A DNA stretch of 64,000 nucleotides from an uncultured Porphyromonadaceae bacterium (GTDB taxonomy: Bacteria > Bacteroidota > Bacteroidia > Bacteroidales > Barnesiellaceae): positions 62,001-126,000 of the forward strand of contig UPYI01000007.1 of the NCBI GenBank assembly GCA_900538555.1, in the 5' to 3' direction. Position 1 is the first letter of the stretch. Each line of letters starts with the position of its first letter. The position numbers and the translations under genes were made by a program. Under the pieces are notes generated by a model. The model made no database searches. It had not been told where the DNA came from and saw only the letters and a list, made by a program, of their open reading frames with translations. Shown here in pieces: positions 54,587 to 63,798 of the stretch.

Positions 54587-55432
54587 ATGCGCAATTTATT
54601 CGAATTTCTGTTGAAACGTTCGGCGTGGATCGTTTTTCTGATCTATGTCGTGCTCTGTTTCGTCCTGCTTTTCAATAACAATCCTTACCAGCGGAGCCGT
54701 TACCTTTCGTCGTCGAACGCATTGGTTTCCGGTCTGAATAGTGCGACGACATCGGTGACCGGATATTTCGGACTGCGTACCGAGAATGTCGATCTGCTAT
54801 ACCAGAACGGACGGTTGCAGAATGAGGTGATCGAGCTCTCGCGCGAATTGAATGCCCTGCGCCTTCAACTCGACGGTGACAGCCTGCGTCGGATAGCGAC
54901 ACCGGCAGCCCCCGACTTTATCATGGCGCAGGTTATCCGCAACAGTATAGCCCATACCCACAACTACATCACGATCGACAAAGGGCGTGCCGACGGCATT
55001 TGTCCCGAAATGGGAGTCGTCAATCAGCAGGGCGTTGTCGGGATTGTCAGCACGGTCGGCGAACACGCATCCGTGTTGATTTCGGTATTGAATCCGAAAT
55101 TGCGCCTTAGTTGCAAGGTGAAGGGCTACGACTATTTCGGGTCGTTGGTATGGGACGGTGTTTCGTCCGACTATGCGCTGTTGGAAGAGGTACCCTCCCA
55201 CATTGAATTTACCCCCGGCGATACCATTGTCACCAGCGGATTCTCCACTGCCTTTCCCGAAGGCATAGCCGTAGGGATGGTCGATAAGTATGTAATTTAC
55301 GAGTACGGTCGGTTGGCGACCTTGCGAATCCGCCTGTTTGCCGACATAGCCGACCTGAATCACGTTCGGGTGTTGAAGTTCCCCGAAGCTACCGGTATGG
55401 AGCCGGAGAAAGAGGAGGAAGAAGATGAATAA
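54587..55432 (+). CDS. mreC: Rod shape-determining protein MreC
   Basis: The 281-residue protein has an N-terminal membrane helix (about 12-32), a coiled coil (about 68-95) and the two-barrel periplasmic MreC domain with NSIAHTHNYITIDKGRADGI and the GDTIVTSGFSTAFPEGI block. It links MreB to the wall synthases outside the membrane. It overlaps mreD by 8 bp, which indicates translational coupling. An acidic tail (EKEEEEDE) ends the protein. Confidence 0.95.
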   Translation: MRNLFEFLLKRSAWIVFLIYVVLCFVLLFNNNPYQRSRYLSSSNALVSGLNSATTSVTGYFGLRTENVDLLYQNGRLQNEVIELSRELNALRLQLDGDSLRRIATPAAPDFIMAQVIRNSIAHTHNYITIDKGRADGICPEMGVVNQQGVVGIVSTVGEHASVLISVLNPKLRLSCKVKGYDYFGSLVWDGVSSDYALLEEVPSHIEFTPGDTIVTSGFSTAFPEGIAVGMVDKYVIYEYGRLATLRIRLFADIADLNHVRVLKFPEATGMEPEKEEEEDE

Positions 55433-55943
55433 TTCGTTGTATTATCCGTTGCTTTTCGTCGTATTGGTGCTGTTGCAGATTACGATATTCGGGCATATCC
55501 AGATTATGGGGGTCATGGTTCCGATGGTATTCATCTATTTCATTCTGAAACTGCCGATGGCAATGTCGGTCATATCCGTTCTTACCGTGTCGTTCCTGCT
55601 GGGTCTGACCATCGACATTTGCAGCGATACGCTGGGCATGAACGCTTTGGGATGTACGGTCGTGGCATTTGCCCGGCGTCCCGTGCTGTCGGTATATGCC
55701 AAACGCGAGGAGGATATACTCGTATTCGTGCCTTCGGTACGTAAATACGGACTGGGGCTTTACGCCTCGTATGCCGCCACGCTTTCGTTCATTTATTGCG
55801 TGGTGGTCTATGCCGTCGATTCGTTCACGGTGTTCGGCGGTTATCGTTTCTTTCTGGGCATACTCGGAAGTACGGCTCTGACTTTTATCGCTATCCTTTG
55901 TATCGAATCTCTAACCGGCGACAGCAGTGGGAAAAGATTATAA
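55425..55943 (+). CDS. mreD: Rod shape-determining protein MreD
   Basis: The 172-residue membrane protein has about five or six hydrophobic segments, as expected for MreD, a component of the elongasome with MreC. Sequence conservation in the family is low, so the assignment rests on length, topology and position. It overlaps mreC upstream and mrdA downstream (17 bp). Confidence 0.9.
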   Translation: MNNSLYYPLLFVVLVLLQITIFGHIQIMGVMVPMVFIYFILKLPMAMSVISVLTVSFLLGLTIDICSDTLGMNALGCTVVAFARRPVLSVYAKREEDILVFVPSVRKYGLGLYASYAATLSFIYCVVVYAVDSFTVFGGYRFFLGILGSTALTFIAILCIESLTGDSSGKRL

Positions 55944-57783
55944 TCTGGAACGACGGAAATACGTTATCGGCGGAATCATTCTGTTGATATGGGCGATATA
56001 TATCATTCGCTTGCTTTCATTGCAGGTATTCGACAAGGAGTATAAGCAGTATGCCGACAGTAACGCTTTCATGCGGCAGATCGAATATCCTTCGCGCGGG
56101 CTGATGTACGACCGCAACGGCAAACTGGTCGTATTCAACCAACCGGCGTACGATGTGATGATGATCATGCGCGAGGTGCAGCCTTTCGATACGCTCGACT
56201 TCTGCCGTACGGTAAACCTGACGCGCGAACAGTTCGACAAACGCTTGGCGGAGATGAAGAACCGCCGCCTCAATCCGGGGTATTCTTCCTATACTCCGCA
56301 GGTTTTTATGACCCAGCTCTCTGTCGCCGACTATGGGCGGTTGCAGGAAAAACTCTACCGTTTCCCCGGTTTCTATATTCAGAACCGTTTTTCGCGGGTG
56401 TATAACTATCCTGTTGCAGCGAACGTACTGGGCAATACCCGCGAGGTTTCGCAAAAGGAGATCAAGAGTGACAGCTACTATATTCGGGGCGATTACACCG
56501 GCGACTTGGGAATCGAACGGTCGTACGAATCGGTGTTGCGCGGAGAGAAAGGGGTGGAGGTGTTGCTCCGCGATGCGCACGGACGTATCAAGGGGCGTTA
56601 CGAAGAGGGGCGTTACGATGTGAAGTCCGTGCCCGGAAAAGATCTGACCCTCTCGATCGACATCGAGTTGCAGGCGTATGGCGAGCAGCTGATGCAAAAC
56701 AAGATCGGAGCCATTGTCGCGATCGAACCCGCCACCGGCGAGGTGTTGGCATTGGTGTCCAGTCCCTCTTTCAATCCTTCCGGGCTGGTAGGCAGGGAAC
56801 GGGGACAAAACTATGCGGCGTTGAACAACGATCCGTATAAACCGCTGTACGACCGGGCGATTATGGCGGCTTATCCGCCCGGATCAACATTCAAACCCAC
56901 ACAAGGGCTGATATTCCTGAACGAAGGTATTGTCTCCACGCAGACCCGTTATCCCTGTTTCCACGGATTTGTGGGCGGCGGGCTGAAAGTAGGTTGCCAC
57001 CCGCACGAAACGCCGTTGGCGTTGAATTTCGCATTGGCGACCTCCTGCAATGCCTATTTCTGCTACGGGTTGCGCGATATGATGGTGCATCCCAAGTACG
57101 GCTCTGTATCCGAGGCGTTCGAAGTCTGGAAAAACCATCTGGTGTCGATGGGCTACGGTTATCGCTTAGGCATCGACCTGCCGGGTGAGAACCGGGGATT
57201 CATCCCCAATTCGGCATATTTTAACAAGATATACAACGGCAGTTGGAACGGCGTTACGGTCATATCCCTTGCGATCGGACAGGGCGAGGTGCTGGCAACT
57301 CCTTTGCAGATTGCCAACCTGTCGGCGACGATCGCCAACCGCGGTTATTTCTATGTGCCTCATGTTGTGAAAGGCATACAAGGACAGGCGATCGATTCGC
57401 TCTATACCCGCCCGCATTACACGACGGTAGGGCGTAACTATTACGAAGAGGTGGTCGAAGGTATGCGCGAGGCGGTAGTACGCGGCACTTGCCGTTGGGG
57501 GGCGATTCCCGGTATCGAGATGTGCGGCAAGACCGGAACGGCGCAGAACCCGCACGGCGAAGACCACTCCGCCTTTATGGGATTCGCACCGAAAGACAAT
57601 CCGCAGATAGCGATTGCGGTCTATGTCGAGAACGCCGGCTACGGGGCTACGTATGGCGTACCTATCGGGAGTCTGATGATGGAGATGTATCTCAATCGCC
57701 GGATTGCCCCCGAACGGAAATGGATAGAAAAACGAATGTTGGAAGCAAATACGATTATCGACAGTGGGGTTACGAAACATTAA
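55927..57783 (+). CDS. mrdA: Penicillin-binding protein 2 (elongation transpeptidase)
   Basis: The 618-residue class B penicillin-binding protein crosslinks peptidoglycan during elongation. After a membrane helix (about 14-32) and the dimerisation domain (YPSRGLMYDRNG), the transpeptidase domain has SxxK (Ser320 in GSTFK), SxN (Ser373 in SCN) and KTGT (Lys535-Thr538). The start is GTG at 55927, inside the end of mreD. Its stop overlaps the start of rodA, so the last three genes are translationally coupled. Confidence 0.96.
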   Translation: MGKDYNLERRKYVIGGIILLIWAIYIIRLLSLQVFDKEYKQYADSNAFMRQIEYPSRGLMYDRNGKLVVFNQPAYDVMMIMREVQPFDTLDFCRTVNLTREQFDKRLAEMKNRRLNPGYSSYTPQVFMTQLSVADYGRLQEKLYRFPGFYIQNRFSRVYNYPVAANVLGNTREVSQKEIKSDSYYIRGDYTGDLGIERSYESVLRGEKGVEVLLRDAHGRIKGRYEEGRYDVKSVPGKDLTLSIDIELQAYGEQLMQNKIGAIVAIEPATGEVLALVSSPSFNPSGLVGRERGQNYAALNNDPYKPLYDRAIMAAYPPGSTFKPTQGLIFLNEGIVSTQTRYPCFHGFVGGGLKVGCHPHETPLALNFALATSCNAYFCYGLRDMMVHPKYGSVSEAFEVWKNHLVSMGYGYRLGIDLPGENRGFIPNSAYFNKIYNGSWNGVTVISLAIGQGEVLATPLQIANLSATIANRGYFYVPHVVKGIQGQAIDSLYTRPHYTTVGRNYYEEVVEGMREAVVRGTCRWGAIPGIEMCGKTGTAQNPHGEDHSAFMGFAPKDNPQIAIAVYVENAGYGATYGVPIGSLMMEMYLNRRIAPERKWIEKRMLEANTIIDSGVTKH

Positions 57784-59215
57784 TGTTTGGCGCACGGTAG
57801 ATTGGGTGTTGATCCTGCTCTACTTTGCATTGGTCTTTGCCGGGTGGGTCACGATCTATGCGGCGGGCTACGATTTCGACGATGCCAGTATTTTCGATCT
57901 GGCTGAACGTTCGGGTACGCAGTTGATGTGGATCGGCATATCCGTCGTAGCGGCGTGTATCATTATGTTGATCGACGACAAGGATTTCGAGACCTATGCT
58001 TATCCGATCTATGCGTTGATCGTTGTTTTGCTGGTACTCACGATCTTTTTAGCCCCCAATATCAAAGGATCTCACTCATGGTTGGTCATCGGACCTATCC
58101 GGTTGCAGCCGGCTGAATTTGCCAAGTTCGCTACCTCATTGGCATTGGCGAGAACATTCAGCCAATACGGCTTTTCGCTGAAACATACCGGCGACTTGAT
58201 GAAAGCCTGCGGCATTATTCTTCTGCCGGTGTTGCTGATCCTTTTGCAGGACGAAACCGGATCGGCTCTCGTGTTCCTCTCTCTGGCACTCGTGCTCTAT
58301 CGCGAGGGGTTGTCGGGGATGGTATTGTTTGCTGCATTCTTTGCCGTACTTTACTTTGTTTTGGATGTGAAGTATGAGACGACGTTTTTCTTCGGTTCCT
58401 CGTTGGGCGAGTCGCTGGTGCTGGTGATAATCCTGTCGGTATTGCTGTTGATGATCCGCTTTTATGCCCGGGAACGCCGCATGGTGCGCTATCCGCTCTA
58501 TTTTATCGCCGGTGTGACATCGGTTTACGTCGTGCTGTGGTATGTCGGGATAGAGATACCGGTCTCTTACGTCGTTTTGGGGGTGATCGCGCTCACCGTA
58601 GTGTATCTGCTTGTATTCTATATCCGTACCCGTGTTGCCAAGATTCTGCTGGCGGTAGGTATTGCTTTGGCATCGGTTGCTTTCCTCTACTCGGTCGATT
58701 ATGTGTTTAACGATATTCTGCAACCGCACCAGCAGCTGCGTATCAAGGTGGCGTTGGGTATCGACGACGATATACGAGGGGCAGGCTACAATGTCAATCA
58801 GGCAAAGATTGCGATCGGTTCGGGCGGGATGTTCGGCAAAGGATTTCTGAACGGAACCCAGACGAAACTCAAATACGTGCCCGAGCAGGACACCGACTTC
58901 ATATTCTGTACGATCGGCGAAGAAGAAGGCTTTGTAGGATCGGTGCTTACCCTGACGCTCTTTGCCGCCCTGTTATGCCGTATCATAGTCGTGGCGGAGC
59001 GTCAGCGCAAGATATTCGGCAGGGTATATGCCTATTGTGTCGCCTCCATTATCTTTTTCCATGTGGCGGTCAATGTCGGTATGGTTATCGGATTGTGTCC
59101 GGTGATCGGCATTCCGCTGCCGTTTTTCAGTTATGGCGGTTCGTCGTTGCTGGGATTCACCGTGTTGCTCTTTATATTGCTCCGCATCGACGCTTCGCAT
59201 ACCGAGCACTATTGA
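57764..59215 (+). CDS. rodA: Rod shape-determining protein RodA (SEDS glycosyltransferase)
   Basis: The 483-residue SEDS protein polymerises glycan strands together with PBP2. It has about 10-12 membrane segments, the LVIGPIRLQPAEFAKF segment, the QSxxAIGSGG-like NQAKIAIGSGGMFGKGF block, EQDTDFIFCTIGEEEGFVG and the terminal GGSSLLGFTVLL. It is longer than many RodA proteins because of extra membrane segments at about 190-290, which is common in Bacteroidota. The start is a GTG at 57764, overlapping mrdA. Confidence 0.95.
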   Translation: MGLRNINVWRTVDWVLILLYFALVFAGWVTIYAAGYDFDDASIFDLAERSGTQLMWIGISVVAACIIMLIDDKDFETYAYPIYALIVVLLVLTIFLAPNIKGSHSWLVIGPIRLQPAEFAKFATSLALARTFSQYGFSLKHTGDLMKACGIILLPVLLILLQDETGSALVFLSLALVLYREGLSGMVLFAAFFAVLYFVLDVKYETTFFFGSSLGESLVLVIILSVLLLMIRFYARERRMVRYPLYFIAGVTSVYVVLWYVGIEIPVSYVVLGVIALTVVYLLVFYIRTRVAKILLAVGIALASVAFLYSVDYVFNDILQPHQQLRIKVALGIDDDIRGAGYNVNQAKIAIGSGGMFGKGFLNGTQTKLKYVPEQDTDFIFCTIGEEEGFVGSVLTLTLFAALLCRIIVVAERQRKIFGRVYAYCVASIIFFHVAVNVGMVIGLCPVIGIPLPFFSYGGSSLLGFTVLLFILLRIDASHTEHY

Positions 59216-59259
59216 TGTTGCCGTCGTTCTGGCAATCTTCTGTTGTGTGGGGGAAGGTG

Positions 59260-59607
59260 TTATTTTTTCTCTTTCCGTTCCTCTTTCGGGATGACGAACG
59301 AGGTATAAAGTTGCAGCATGGCGGCAACCGTAAGCCATAATATCCAGTCGCGTTCGCCCCGGAACATGAAAAACGACGAAAGCAGCAGTGCCAGACAAGC
59401 TACCGTCTCGATGCGGTACAGCCGTTTCAGCCGGAAATTCTTGCCGTTGTATCGCCGGGTCAGCCGGCACACGGTCATACCCGCTGCGCCGACGGCGTAG
59501 AAATAGGGCAGCCATTCCCATTCGATCATTAATAACGGAAATACGGCGGAGATCAATACGATCGTAGCCGATATGCCCAGCAGTATATTGTTTGCTTTTT
59601 CGTTCAT
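59260..59607 (-). CDS. Small membrane protein of unknown function next to divIC
   Basis: The 115-residue product has four predicted membrane helices and a basic C-terminal tail (EERKEKK). I do not recognise a named family, though similar short proteins sit beside the DivIC-like gene in Bacteroidota. It begins 67 bp after the DivIC-like stop at 59674 and is convergent with rodA. A division or envelope role is only a guess from position. The start at 59607 is chosen because the upstream extension is Pro/Arg-rich and not hydrophobic. Confidence 0.7.
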   Translation of the reverse strand: MNEKANNILLGISATIVLISAVFPLLMIEWEWLPYFYAVGAAGMTVCRLTRRYNGKNFRLKRLYRIETVACLALLLSSFFMFRGERDWILWLTVAAMLQLYTSFVIPKEERKEKK

Positions 59608-59673
59608 GATGTTTATGTTTTTATAATCCGTCGCACTTCCGGGAGGAGGGTAGCGGGCGATGCGTGTCGGCAA

Positions 59674-59994
59674 TTATTTTTCTGTCGGAATCTCTACGAT
59701 CGTATAGACATCCTCGTCGGGGCGTTGCATCCGGTATTTTTCGCGAGCCATTTTCTCCAACGATTCCGGGTCGGTTTTCATTTCGAGTATCTGTGTCCGG
59801 TAATATTGTATCGAGTCGTTTTCGGCTTTTATCTCTTTTTTCAGCCGTTCGATTTCCCGGTCGTAGATGATCTTATTCAAGAAACTATATTCGTCGATGA
59901 AAAGGATGAACAGGACATAGAGTAGGGCGAACAGTCCTACCAAAGGAACTTTCGAACGGAAACGTTGCCATATCCCGATTAGCTTTTCTTTCAT
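59674..59994 (-). CDS. DivIC/FtsB-like septum formation protein
   Basis: The 106-residue protein has a short cytoplasmic N-terminus, one membrane helix (about 15-35) and a coiled coil (about 45-80, with EIERLKKEIKAENDSIQYY), then the conserved MAREKYRMQRPDEDVYTIVE tail. This is the layout of FtsB/DivIC, part of the divisome with FtsL and FtsQ. The ATG at 59994 is preferred over 60030 because a -7 box (TATCTTTG, 60024-60017) lies between them. Confidence 0.88.
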   Translation of the reverse strand: MKEKLIGIWQRFRSKVPLVGLFALLYVLFILFIDEYSFLNKIIYDREIERLKKEIKAENDSIQYYRTQILEMKTDPESLEKMAREKYRMQRPDEDVYTIVEIPTEK

Positions 59995-60016
59995 CGTGCG
60001 AGGTTTATGCTTTGTG

Positions 60017-60142
60017 CAAAGATAGTGCAAGCCGAAAACAAAACCAAATTCATTTGGGATTTGTTGAGGCGCAGCCTATGTTCTGAAAAGATAGTGCAAG
60101 CCGAAAACAAAGCCAAATTTATTTGAGATTTGTTGAGGCGGG
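60017..60142 (-). repeat. Tandem pair of leader repeat elements upstream of the DivIC-like gene
   Basis: Two copies (about 60027-60083 and 60093-60142) follow each other. On the minus strand they read GCCTCAACAAAT, a central CCAAAT/ATTTGG-type hairpin, TTTTGT and CGGC. The gene-proximal end supplies the -7 box TATCTTTG. Confidence 0.65.
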
Positions 60143-60190
60143 AAAAGAAGTGTGGCGAACTTTATTCCTGAAATTCGGCATCCTTTATTA

Positions 60191-60250
60191 ACCATAAAAG
60201 AGCCGTACCCATTACCCCTATTGGGTGATGATACGGCTCTCTTTTATGGT
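60191..60250. terminator. Terminator after the cytochrome peroxidase gene
   Basis: ACCATAAAAGAGCCGTA pairs with TACGGCTCTCTTTTATGGT around a smaller CCCATTACC/GGGTGATG hairpin. It most likely ends the resB-ccsA-peroxidase transcript. Sequence 60251-60330 shows nothing further. Confidence 0.75.
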
Positions 60251-60330
60251 TGGGTTACAATCTGTAATTTTTAGAGCATATACTCGACACTATGTTCAAA
60301 GTATTGTCAAGTGTCTCGGACGAAACCGGT

Positions 60331-61728
60331 TTATGGTCTTTGATTGGTATTTGTCAATAATTTACCTTGGTATTCTCCGGTGAGTGCATCGAAGAACTTT
60401 TCGATTTTTTCCACATCCGCCTGAGGCATTTTACGCCCGACTTGGTATTGGGACATCATGGAAATGGCGTTGTCCAAGGTTTCGACGCTTCCGTCGTGAT
60501 AGTAGGGCCATGTCAGCACTACATTGCGGAGGGAGGGCGTTTTGAAACGATAACGGTCGCGCTCTATTCCTGTCTGTGCCCAACGTCCGTTGTCGCCGTC
60601 CGTAAGGCCCGATTTGAGTGTCAGCTCCCGGTCTTCGAAATAATTGGCACGTTGTCCCATCAGTTCGTAGGAAAGACCGCCCATGTTTTCGCCGACATGA
60701 CAGGTCGCACAACTATACTCTTTGAAGAGTTCGTAACCTTCGATCTGTTCGGCTGTCATAGCATTCTGTTCACCTTTCAGATAGCGGTCGAATGCCGAGT
60801 TGGGTGTAATGAGTGTTTTTTCGTACTCGGCAATAGCATCGGTAATGCTGGACTGGCTCAAACCTTCCGGATATACAGCCAGAAATTTGGCGGTAAATTC
60901 TTTATCCTTCGCCAACCGGTCTACTATTTCGTCGAACGAAGCACATCCCATTTCTACCGGATTCAATGGAGGTCCGCCAGCCTGTTCTGACAATGTAGCG
61001 GCACGGCCGTCCCAGAATTGTACGAAATTGAAACAGGAGTTGTAGACCGTCGGGGCGTTTACGCCGCCGAGTTGCCCGTCGATTCCGCTGGAATAACGGC
61101 GATTATCTACTCCGGCGGTTTCTATACCGTGGCAAGTGGCACAAGAGATTGTACCGTCGGCAGAAAGACGCGTATCGTGGTAGAGTGCTTCGCCGAGCGC
61201 TGCTTTGCGGGCATCATGCGTGAAACTGTCGGGGATGGGGCGAATGGCTTCGTTGGCAAATTCCGGAGCGGCAAGCTGGTTCGGATAAAATTCGGCACGG
61301 AGTTTCCGGAAATCCTCCATCATCATTTTTCGTTTCGCATCCGTAATGGACGCACCCCAATGGACAAGGTAGTACGATACAGGAGGCATAGAGCCGTCGG
61401 CAACCGTCTGTTCCACTTTTGCCAGATCCACTTCGCCGGGAGCCGTACCGTTCCGCATGGCAGCCATGAATGGTTGCATGTCGAACGACGCGTAGCCGTC
61501 TGCGATGTGTTTCCCGATCAAGTTCCGTGCTACGGGAAGATCGGCATAAAACGGTAATTTTGGGTCGGCGGAGTGGCAGAAGAGGCATCCTCCGTCCGTC
61601 ATTACCTCTAAAACCTGCTCACTGGCCGTCAAATCGGTAGACGGAGCCCAGTTCACAGCCCGATAGGTGACCGCAAGTATCGCGATCAGAGCTACCAGAC
61701 ACAGTAAGAGTTTTGAGCTTTTTTTCAT
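60331..61728 (-). CDS. Tri-haem cytochrome c peroxidase (YhjA/Ccp-like)
   Basis: The 465-residue protein has an N-terminal signal or anchor helix and three CxxCH haem sites: CLFCH (48-52), CATCH (196-200) and CATCH (340-344). The last two belong to the MauG/CCP di-haem peroxidase domain, with FWDGRAATLSEQA and the C-terminal HDGSVETL block. The first lies in an extra N-terminal haem-binding domain, as in E. coli YhjA. It reduces hydrogen peroxide in the periplasm with electrons from the quinol pool or a cytochrome. It follows ccsA by 27 bp, so assembly proteins and client are cotranscribed. Confidence 0.92.
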   Translation of the reverse strand: MKKSSKLLLCLVALIAILAVTYRAVNWAPSTDLTASEQVLEVMTDGGCLFCHSADPKLPFYADLPVARNLIGKHIADGYASFDMQPFMAAMRNGTAPGEVDLAKVEQTVADGSMPPVSYYLVHWGASITDAKRKMMMEDFRKLRAEFYPNQLAAPEFANEAIRPIPDSFTHDARKAALGEALYHDTRLSADGTISCATCHGIETAGVDNRRYSSGIDGQLGGVNAPTVYNSCFNFVQFWDGRAATLSEQAGGPPLNPVEMGCASFDEIVDRLAKDKEFTAKFLAVYPEGLSQSSITDAIAEYEKTLITPNSAFDRYLKGEQNAMTAEQIEGYELFKEYSCATCHVGENMGGLSYELMGQRANYFEDRELTLKSGLTDGDNGRWAQTGIERDRYRFKTPSLRNVVLTWPYYHDGSVETLDNAISMMSQYQVGRKMPQADVEKIEKFFDALTGEYQGKLLTNTNQRP

Positions 61729-61755
61729 AATTGATATTATTAGAGTGAATATGTC

Positions 61756-62526
61756 TTAATATACATGCATGCTGTTTTGAGCCGTAGGCAGATAATTGAC
61801 ACCGTACCAGCACATTTGCATACATAGGAAACCCGCCGCGAGCAGCCCGTTGAGTACCGTCCGGCTACCTCGCCCGTAGAGCCGCAGGTGAATGTAAAGC
61901 AGGTAAATGCACCATGTAATGGCTGCCCATGTCTCTTTGGGGTCCCAGCTCCAAAAGTTGCCCCAAGCTACTTTCGCCCACATTGCCCCGCTCATCATTC
62001 CCAACGTCAGGGATGCCATGCCGATATAGACAAGGCGGTCGATCGTGGGAAAGTAGCTGTTTGTATGTCGGATCCATCCGCCCATTGCGAGGATGAATGC
62101 ACAACCGAGTACGGAATAGGAAAAGATATACACGGTGACATGCGGGATGAACCAGAAGCTCTGTAAGGCAGGCATCAGCGACTGGTCGTGTATCTCCGGT
62201 TTCAGGATATTGATTATGACGAATACCAGCGATATCACGGTCGAGCACAATAGGATCCATCGGTAGTGCCACCTGCGGTACGTAAGCAGTCCCGAGAGAA
62301 TGATGAAGAACGAGTACCATAGCCGCGTTTCGCCCAACGTCCTTAGTGGCGGACGCTTTAAGGCGATCCAAAAGGCGACGATGAAAACGGTATAGATGCA
62401 CACACCGGTTGCGGTAAGCCCGGTAGCCCATCGGCTGAATGAGCGGTTTTTAAGTGCGACAGAGGCTCCGGCAATCCAGAATATGGCTGCACCTATCGCG
62501 AACCAGATGAATTCATTCCATGTCAT
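61756..62526 (-). CDS. ccsA: Cytochrome c biogenesis protein CcsA/CcmC-like
   Basis: The product of about 256 residues is an inner membrane protein with about eight helices and the haem-handling WWD motif WGNFWSWDPKETWA, flanked by conserved His residues. With ResB it exports haem and attaches it to apocytochromes (System II). The start at 62526 overlaps the resB stop as ATGA, indicating tight coupling; the longer ORF to 62628 is a reading through resB. Confidence 0.93.
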   Translation of the reverse strand: MTWNEFIWFAIGAAIFWIAGASVALKNRSFSRWATGLTATGVCIYTVFIVAFWIALKRPPLRTLGETRLWYSFFIILSGLLTYRRWHYRWILLCSTVISLVFVIINILKPEIHDQSLMPALQSFWFIPHVTVYIFSYSVLGCAFILAMGGWIRHTNSYFPTIDRLVYIGMASLTLGMMSGAMWAKVAWGNFWSWDPKETWAAITWCIYLLYIHLRLYGRGSRTVLNGLLAAGFLCMQMCWYGVNYLPTAQNSMHVY

Positions 62527-63371
62527 TTCGTTGCTCTCCTTTTTTTTGCCGACGGCACTCCTTGTGCGAACAGTAGCACGCTTCCGGCAATCATCATCCA
62601 GATACCTGCCCACTGCACATATTTCCACGGTTGTCGTACGATTTCCAAAATGCAGTATCTGGTTGTTTCTCCCGCGGGAGCATGTTCGTAATTCACCAGA
62701 TAGAGGTCATCCGACAGTGACAGCCCATAAGGCTCGTTCACCCGCAAGACAACTTCTTTGTCGTTTATCCTGATTTGTGCTTCGTAATTTTCGGGTATCC
62801 CGTTGGGATAATGAGTAACTGTGAATTTTTCCAGTTTCAATGCTTGTTTCAACCGCATCGTGCTTCCGTCCGGGGCAAAAGCTTCTTGTGCCGTTTCGTT
62901 GCCGGATATCCGCAGGCGCCATTGCGTTGTATCTGCACCCCCGGCGAATCCTCCTATGAGAGCGAGCAACAGTCCGGCGTGGTTGAGCAGAAAGCGCAAC
63001 CGGTAGGGTTTGTTTCGATGAAGTCCGCGGAACAGTACAAATAACAAATGTGCCGACAATGCCGTGAGTGCGAAGAAAAACCACCATGAGGCAGGTGTCA
63101 GCCACGATGTGAGTCCGAGGATTAGGAACGTGACGACGGCGACTGCAAGGAGAAAGAATGTGGTGGTGGGAGAGGAGAGCAAGAGTGACAAGCGGGATGT
63201 GGCTTTCTCCCGGTAGAGTATCCATAACCCTACGATTCCCAGCAATAATAAAGTCATATTGACTGGAAAGGCGAAAAAGTCCGTATGGAAAACATTCGGA
63301 ATCGCCAATTGACAGATTAGTGCCGTTCCGAAATAGATAGCCCATATTTCACAGACCCTCTTCGTGTTCAT
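62523..63371 (-). CDS. ResB/CcsB-like cytochrome c biogenesis protein
   Basis: The 282-residue protein has four N-terminal membrane segments, a conserved NHAG motif at the end of the third or fourth segment, a periplasmic domain with RLKQALKLEKF and a final helix near the C-terminus. This is the shortened ResB layout of Bacteroidota System II cytochrome c maturation. It works with CcsA. It is first in the operon, and its upstream gap contains three leader repeat copies. Confidence 0.88.
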   Translation of the reverse strand: MNTKRVCEIWAIYFGTALICQLAIPNVFHTDFFAFPVNMTLLLLGIVGLWILYREKATSRLSLLLSSPTTTFFLLAVAVVTFLILGLTSWLTPASWWFFFALTALSAHLLFVLFRGLHRNKPYRLRFLLNHAGLLLALIGGFAGGADTTQWRLRISGNETAQEAFAPDGSTMRLKQALKLEKFTVTHYPNGIPENYEAQIRINDKEVVLRVNEPYGLSLSDDLYLVNYEHAPAGETTRYCILEIVRQPWKYVQWAGIWMMIAGSVLLFAQGVPSAKKRRATK

Positions 63372-63411
63372 CGTATTTCTCCGACCGTATTTTTATTGAA
63401 CCGATTTTTTC

Positions 63412-63641
63412 AAAATAATGCAAGCCGGAAATAGAATCAAGTTTACTTGAACTATATTGAGGCGCAACTTGTCTTCTACAAAAATAGTGAAAGGTGAGAG
63501 CAGAGCCAAATTTATTTGGACTATGCCGAACCGCATCCTATGTTCGCGTATAACGCAAAGATAGTGAAAGGTGAGAGCAGAGCCAAATTTATTTGGACCA
63601 TGCCGAACCGCATCCTATATTCGCGTATAACGCAAAGATAG
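63412..63641 (-). repeat. Three consecutive leader repeat elements upstream of resB
   Basis: Two nearly identical 77-bp units (63484-63560 and 63561-63637) follow one diverged copy (63412-63479). Each unit boundary carries CAAAGATA (63556-63563, 63633-63640), a TATCTTTG -7 box on the minus strand. All three are in sense orientation to resB. Confidence 0.75.
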
Positions 63642-63724
63642 TGATTTTTTTTATTTTGAGTTGTGGCTCGACCGTTATTTTTATGCGGTCTGCGCCGATA
63701 CTGTCTATTTGCCTTGAACATCAT

Positions 63725-63798
63725 CTGTGGGCATCGGACTGCCGGTGTGAGGCGAGTAAGGTCTTACTGCATTTTAGATATTCTAACGCACAGAAAAG
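63725..63798. repeat. Partial third copy of the second intergenic repeat family
   Basis: GCATTTTAGATATTCTAACG followed by CACAGAAAAGG matches the right end of the copy at 16643-16790. It again abuts a GGGGCTGT hairpin. Confidence 0.5.

Noticed and set aside
63484..63641. Possible CRISPR array
   Set aside because: The units are 77-bp tandem copies without variable spacers, and no cas gene is present.
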